Program-made: the position numbers and the translations under genes
The notes under the pieces: model-generated
Databases searched by the model: none
Told to the model about the DNA's origin: nothing
Seen by the model: the letters and a program-made list of their open reading frames with translations, nothing else
From: Porogramme epimiltina
Lineage: Eukaryota; Basidiomycota; Agaricomycetes; Polyporales; Polyporaceae
Direction: 5' to 3'
DNA: 37,020 nucleotides
Assembly (NCBI GenBank): GCA_900155495.1
Contig: FTLJ01000879.1
Span: 1 to 37,020, forward strand
Shown here: positions 31,709 through 37,020 of the stretch, piece by piece
Numbering within the stretch: position 1 is the stretch's first letter
Layout of the letters: every line of letters begins with the position of its first letter

Positions 31709-34700
31709 ATGGATCCCATCGCCTCCAGAGATAACGTCTTTTCGCGGGGGCCCTCCACCCCGCCCCTCCAGCCGTTCCAGATGCATCCTGGCCAGCCCTC
31801 CGAGCCCCATGGCTCCCCCGCACCCTCCATCCGCGAGGCCGCCGCACCGAGCGCCGCCCAATCTCACCTCGACTCCCTCCTCCATGGTTTGAACACATCC
31901 CCCTCCATTTCACACGTGAGCCCGCAGCCGAGCGTCGCGAGCGCACATATCTATCCGGGCCCGCAGGAGCAGCAAGTCCACTCCGCTGGCCCCGCGACTC
32001 CAGCGTCCGGGAACGCTGGCTCTATTTCTTCCAACATGTCGGGCCACGCAAACCAGGCGACCGAACGCCAGAACGCACTCCTCACCCTTCTTGGTACCGT
32101 CTCGTCCCCGTCCTCGAACCCTCAGCCCATGCCCCCCATGGGCCCCGTGCACCCTCAGCAGGTCCCGACGCCCCCGGGATCCGCGCCGCGGGCGGGCGTG
32201 TCCGCCAGCGAGTCGCAAGGAAAATTGTTGCTGGAGCAGTTGATGTCTGGGTGAGTCGTGTTTTATAACTTCGATGGTCGCGCGATCACGCCTGAGCCGC
32301 GCGTGTACTATGGCCTTTGTGTCGTGTCTTTTCGTGTGGCGTCCGCGTTCTAACCTCACCGTTTGTGTCTCCAACGTAGTGGGCCGAAGTTCTCTCAACC
32401 GGAGACCCAACAGCTGCCCGTATCGCTCCCGCCGTCTGGCCCCTCGCCACCCTACGTCCCGCTTCCACCCGATCCGTCGCACCACGACGAGTACGCCGTT
32501 CCCCCAGAGACGTCCTACGGTCACGAACGTGAGGGTTCTGGCATGCACGCCTCCCAAGACCCCCATCACCGCGCGCCGTCGCCTACCCGTCGCTCGATGT
32601 TCGATTTTGTTTCTCCCTTCGACGCCCTCACGGGCTCCAGCCCCGGTGCCAAGAAGAAGCCCGCAGTCCCCGTGCAGCAGCAGTCGCACCAACTGGACGA
32701 CTGGGCCTCTCTAGGCGACCCGAAGCGCAAGTCCGTTGAGAACCTTATGGACCAACTCACGCGGGGCCAGGTGCCCCCGCCCCCACCCCAATCCCAGCCC
32801 CTGCAGCCGGTCGTGCTGCCCTACGAGCCCGTGTACCCGCCTGCGGAGGAGCCCAGCTACCGCGAGGAGCCGGCCCAGGTGCGCTCGCGCCCGCTGCCAC
32901 CGCAGCCCGTCATCCACCCCGGTACCGCGTCGCCCCGATCGTCGCCACCCAAGCAGGCGAGCCAGCCCGCGCGCCAGCCCCGTCGCGCAGGAGAGTCCCC
33001 AATCGTGCCCGGTGGATCGCAGGGTCCGTTTGGGAGCAGCTACAACAGAGACAAGGAGAGCTCGCCACTCCCTCAGCGCGGTGGCGCGGAGCCGAAGCGG
33101 AACGGGTCTAAGGGCAAGAATGCTAGCCCTCCGTGCGTGTCTAGTTTGTTCTCGCGTCTGGCGCGATATCCTGACGAGACGTTCTCTGCAGAGTGCCGAC
33201 CCAGACCATCATCTTTGACGTTTCTCAGCAGCTGGAGGAGATCCAAGCATCCCGAGATGCGGTGAAGTCCACTGCCATTGCCCTCGTCAAGGTCGATTCT
33301 ACGTTCCTCCCTGGGACGACGATCGGGGCGACTCAGTGGGTCGCGTACGCGATGACCAAGGGTGCGTCTGCCTCTCCGCAGAGTTGAAACGCGTCCTTGA
33401 CCGTCTCTAACCAATTCGCGCAGGTCGTGTTCGCGTCATCTCCCGCTCGAGCGGAGACCGCACCCTTCTGCAACTTCCGTCGATCTTCCCGCCTCAGACG
33501 TCTGTCACCGACATGTCCGTCCACGGCAACCGCCTGGCCGGCGTCACTTCTGATGGCGGTTTCGTCGTCTGGGAACTGCCCGAGGTCATCACGGACGATG
33601 TTGCGTAAGTTGTGTGCACATTGGTTTGCATTCCGTACCTGACGTGTGTTTAACAGCGGCCGCCTGATGCTCTGTGTGTACCCGCAAAGCGACATTGAAC
33701 CGCTTCACGCCGTCAAGTGGCACCCCCGTGACCCAGACGTCGTCGCTGTAGCGTCCGACAACAGGGTGTACCTGCTCAATATTGTCGAGGCGCACCAAGC
33801 TTTCGCCGGCGAGGCCATCAGCCAGTTCGATCTTGGTCAAGTTGGACAAGTGTTCTCTGTGACCTCTGTGCGTACCGGAATCTACTTCTCATGTGCAAAT
33901 CGCTTAATACTCCCGCTAGCCTATCGTTGCTTTCGACTACGACGTCCCGCGGTCGGCTCTTGGGACTATCTCGGAGGATTCCACGCTCATGATGTGGAAC
34001 ATCCACGACAAGGTGCCGTTCTGGTCCCACAAGATTCGTGGCGACGATCGACCTTCTTCCCTCACCTTCGTCGATGGCGGTATGATAGTCGGCCGCAAGA
34101 ACGGCACCATCTTCCAGCTCCTGCCGGTGATGGGTCGCCAAGTCCTCTCTACCGTCAAGTTCGTCAACGGCGACCACGACGACCCGCAGATGTTCGGTCA
34201 CGCGAACTACGACTCGCGCATTCAAACGTTCTGGGTTGCTAACAACAGGCGAGACAGCATGATCGCGTTCAAGCTCAACTTCGACCCCAGCGCCCCTTCG
34301 CCTGGCGGCGACGACGTCGGCCGCAGCAGCTACTTTGACCAGGTCGTTGAGTTCACTGGCCCCAAACCCACGATCCACTTCGTCATCCTCACCGCCGACG
34401 CGGACCCGACCGGTGACGAGGCGCACGCGGCCTGCGTCGCCGCGAAGGTGCCCCCGGGCGAGCTCGCCCTCGTCGCGTTCTCTGTACACTCGTCTGGCGT
34501 CGACCAGGTGCTCATCCGCAAAGAGTGGTTCACCGGCGCGCTGAACGCGGCCCCCGCGCGTTTCCCGATGTACCACAGCACACAGCCGGTGCAGCAGCCG
34601 CTCGAGGTGAAGCCGCCTCCGCAGCAGCAGCAGCGCCAGGCGCCCGCGCTCATAGGGCCTGGGCCCCAGTTCGGCCACGGGCCCGCGCCCGCTACGGTGC

Positions 34701-36521
34701 AGATCCCGCGGATGAAGACGCCGCCGTCGGAGGACGTCGAGGTCGAGGCGCCGCGCGAGGAGGGCGGGCGCACCCGCGAGCCGAAGGGGAAGAACGCCAA
34801 GGGCAAGAACGTCGGGTGGAAGGACAAGGACTCGGAGAAGGAGAAGCTCGACAAGAAGAACGAGTCTGGGTTCGACTCGGACATTGGCATCGTGCTCACG
34901 AAGGAGATTAAGCGGTCTGAGGAGAGCCTTCACACCCGCCTCGGGCGGCTCATCACGAAGGAGCTCGACAAGCAGAGTGAGTACTCAGGTGTTTGACCGC
35001 GTGTTCATGAGAGGTATCTTAACTGTCGGCGCAGACCAACGTATGGAGGAGGTCCGCCAGAGCGAGCAGGCCGAAGACTTCCACCGCCAGGAGAAGATCT
35101 TGAAGCTTATCTCCAACGAGCTCACGAAGAACACGACGCGTGTCGTAGAGATGGCTGTCAAGGCCGAGGTCCAGAACTCTGTCCTTCCATCGCTTGAGAA
35201 CATCACCAAGAACGAGGTGAAGTCCGCGCTTAGCAACCAGATCGCGAAGGGTGTCAGCGATGCGATGAAGGTGGTACGTGCCTTTCCCCAGTGTCGCCTC
35301 GGGACGTTGTTGACGAGAGCATCTAAACAGGCTCTTCCCAACGAGATTGAGCGTGTCCTCATCCGCCCCGAGATGTCGACGCAGATCGCGCGCGCATTCT
35401 CTACGAGCGTCGCCCCCGTCATCGAGAGGCAGGTGAAGGAGACTATCTCCAAGAACCTCATCCCGTCTTCTGCCATGCACCAAGAGCTCTCCCGGGAGAT
35501 TCGCTCCGAAATCCTGGGTCTCAAGAAGGAGGTGCTCGCGTGGCAGAGCGAGGCTCTCCGCGGACAGGAGGTAGGTATCCTCGGCGCCGCGCCCCCAGCC
35601 TACGATGCTCACCGCCGTGTGCAGTCCGTCATCCGTGAGCTCGAGCAGTCCGTCCGGATGCTCTCCGACCAGGTCAAATTCCTCATGAGCCACCCGCCTC
35701 CGAACTTTGCGCACACGCAAAACCGCAGTTCGCCCGGACCGTCCAGCGCAGGCCTCGTTCCTTCTGCCCAGCTCGCGCAGATGCTCCGTCAACCTAATAT
35801 GGGACCCATGACTCAAGCCACCGGCTACCAGCCCCACACCTCCTTCCAGCAGCCTCCTCCGCAGCAACAACAACAACCCGCGCACGGACCATGGTTCGGC
35901 CCCAACATTGCAGCCCCGCAGGCATCCCATCCCGCCGCTCCCCCTCCCCTTCCTCAGCAGCAGACGCTGCCACGTGCCACGCCTCCTGCCTCCGGGCAGT
36001 CCGAGGAGTGGGACGACGCGTACCTTTCTGTACTGGGCTCGCAGGACCCACGACAGCTCCGCGAACTGCTTGCGCGTTCGAACCCGGACATCGTGATGCC
36101 TGTGAACGGTCCCACCCCCCTTTCGCAAGCCGTCGTGTTGACGCTGGTGCACCGCGTATGTCTTAGTTTCATGATCTTTGTAGCCAACCGATTTGCTGAT
36201 AAGTGGATATCCAGCTTACCTCCATCATTGGGGAGACCTCGCCGGTCGACGAGTCCTTCAAGATGTCGATGTGGTGGCTGCAACGCTCCTCGACTTCCCT
36301 TAACACTACCGTGAGTTATAGTGCTGTCACCGCCTGTGATCGCATTGCTCATTCCCTTTTAGGACCCCCTTATCTCTCCATACGTCGCTCGTGTCATCCC
36401 GAACGTCCAGCACATGCTGAACACGACCAAGCAGCGATTGTCTATTCTCCCAGGCCCGCCGATTGAGGCGACGCGCTCCATCAGCGACATTCAGGACATC
36501 CTGAACCGCAAGCCCATATGA
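31709..36521 (+). CDS. EDC4: EDC4/Ge-1-like mRNA decapping scaffold (WD40)
   Basis: A P-body scaffold that links the decapping enzyme DCP2 to its activators. Eleven exons: 31709-32250, 32380-33132, 33192-33361, 33424-33604, 33657-33867, 33920-34976, 35035-35273, 35331-35570, 35625-36155, 36215-36310, 36363-36521; 4179 nt, 1392 aa, all phases matching. Residues 1-430 are disordered and Pro/Ser/Gln-rich, with short conserved-looking motifs (ERQNALLTLLG, GKLLLEQLMSG, RRSMFDFVSPFDAL). A WD40 propeller follows (about 435-790; TDMSVHGNRLAGVTSDG, AVKWHPRDPDVVAVASDN, FDYDVPRSALGTISEDS). After a charged linker comes a long helical, probably coiled-coil part (about 960-1160), a Gln/Pro-rich linker, and a C-terminal domain ending SDIQDILNRKPI. 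LLTLLG and LLLEQLMSG resemble short helical leucine-rich motifs used by decapping factors; that reading is inference. Confidence 0.9.
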
Positions 36522-37020
36522 TGTAGCCTGGACGCTCTCGTATGCCCGCTGCTTCTCGTCTGCTGTTGTTGTATGCGTGTCTGTCTCCATGGTCGCCGGT
36601 GTCCTCTTTATCTTTCCGTTGGCTCTTGCAGTGCATGAAAGTACATTATTAGTTTTCTGCTCGCTCATGCGGGGTAGCACCCCACCTCCTGTCATTTCCT
36701 CACACCACCCCCTCCTGCCATGCATGCTGCTCCGTTGAACGCCCCATCATGCCTTATGGATGACCTTGTTACGAACTTACGATGTTACCCCTCTTGCTTT
36801 TTACTCTGTTCTCGTTGCCTCGCTGTTGAAAATGTGTACTGCTTGCTACTCTAGTTGTATCTGCAGCTCGAAATCCAATCACTTTTTTGTCATCTCATGA
36901 GTCATCGAGTGGCGCTTATGCTGAATTCGGAATACGGAGAACGTCAATATTTCCGATGGATGTCCCCGATGTCAAGTAGCCCAATGGCCCCCTCCCCCGC
37001 CCCCCCCCCCGACGCGCATG
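36522..37020. other. 3' flank of the decapping scaffold gene to window end
   Basis: 499 bp of T-rich, more balanced sequence typical of a fungal 3' UTR and terminator region. No coding frame is convincing. A C-rich tract at 36988-37010 sits just before the window edge and may belong to the promoter of the next gene. Confidence 0.4.
36988..37010. repeat. C-rich homopolymer tract
   Basis: A run of almost pure C, broken by single T and G, ending in twelve C. A low-complexity tract; sequencing or assembly length error is possible here. Confidence 0.6.

Noticed and set aside
33818..36152. Long minus-strand frames of 371 and 377 codons opposite the decapping scaffold gene
   Set aside because: They are shadows of GC-rich coding DNA on the other strand: no motif, Arg/Leu/Val/Gly-biased, and incompatible with the well-supported plus-strand exons.

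Overview
The window is nuclear DNA of a filamentous basidiomycete, most likely a wood- or litter-decaying Agaricomycete. The reasons are many short GT-AG introns (mostly about 47-60 nt), GC-rich DNA with no loss of CpG, and the gene set: a secreted exo-beta-1,3-galactanase very like the Phanerochaete type, an intradiol ring-cleavage dioxygenase, and an Argonaute. Most single reading frames here are only exons. I rebuilt the genes by joining exons whose splice phases, splice sites and family conservation agree. No mobile element, rRNA, tRNA or CRISPR array was found.

Layout, left to right. (1) 1-946 (+): 3' end of an unknown Pro/Ser-rich protein. (2) 1097-1625 (-): small unknown protein. (3) 1899-3481 (-): pyridoxal 5'-phosphate synthase PDX1/SNZ in 11 exons. 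(4) 4442-6637 (+): secreted GH43 exo-beta-1,3-galactanase with CBM35, in 15 exons. (5) 6638-10432: very GC-rich block without a convincing gene. (6) 10433-11303 (-): mitochondrial ribosomal protein mL49/IMG2 with a long intron. (7) 12130-12895 (+): unknown, possibly nuclear protein. (8) 12896-17584: second gene-free GC-rich block with microsatellites and many GATATC sites. (9) 17585-20319 (-): SRP receptor alpha subunit, whose first intron appears to be GC-AG. (10) 20578-24573 (+): Argonaute in about 26 exons, including exons of 3, 6 and 8 nt. (11) 24703-25831 (-): mucin-like single-pass membrane protein. (12) 26261-27415 (+): glyoxalase II. (13) 27987-28837 (-): Golgi membrane protein SFT2. 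(14) 29862-31251 (+): catechol/hydroxyquinol 1,2-dioxygenase. (15) 31709-36521 (+): EDC4/Ge-1-like decapping scaffold.

There is no operon logic. The genes are independent housekeeping, secretion, RNA-metabolism and biomass-decay genes, several of them divergent pairs that may share promoters (PDX1/galactanase, mL49/unknown, SRP receptor/Argonaute, membrane protein/GLO2, SFT2/dioxygenase). Two RNA-regulation genes, the slicer-type Argonaute and the decapping scaffold, lie about 7 kb apart. The most striking feature is the density of micro-exons. In Argonaute an 8-nt exon carries the third catalytic carboxylate, so its splicing could decide whether the protein can slice. The two GC-rich gene-free blocks remain unexplained.
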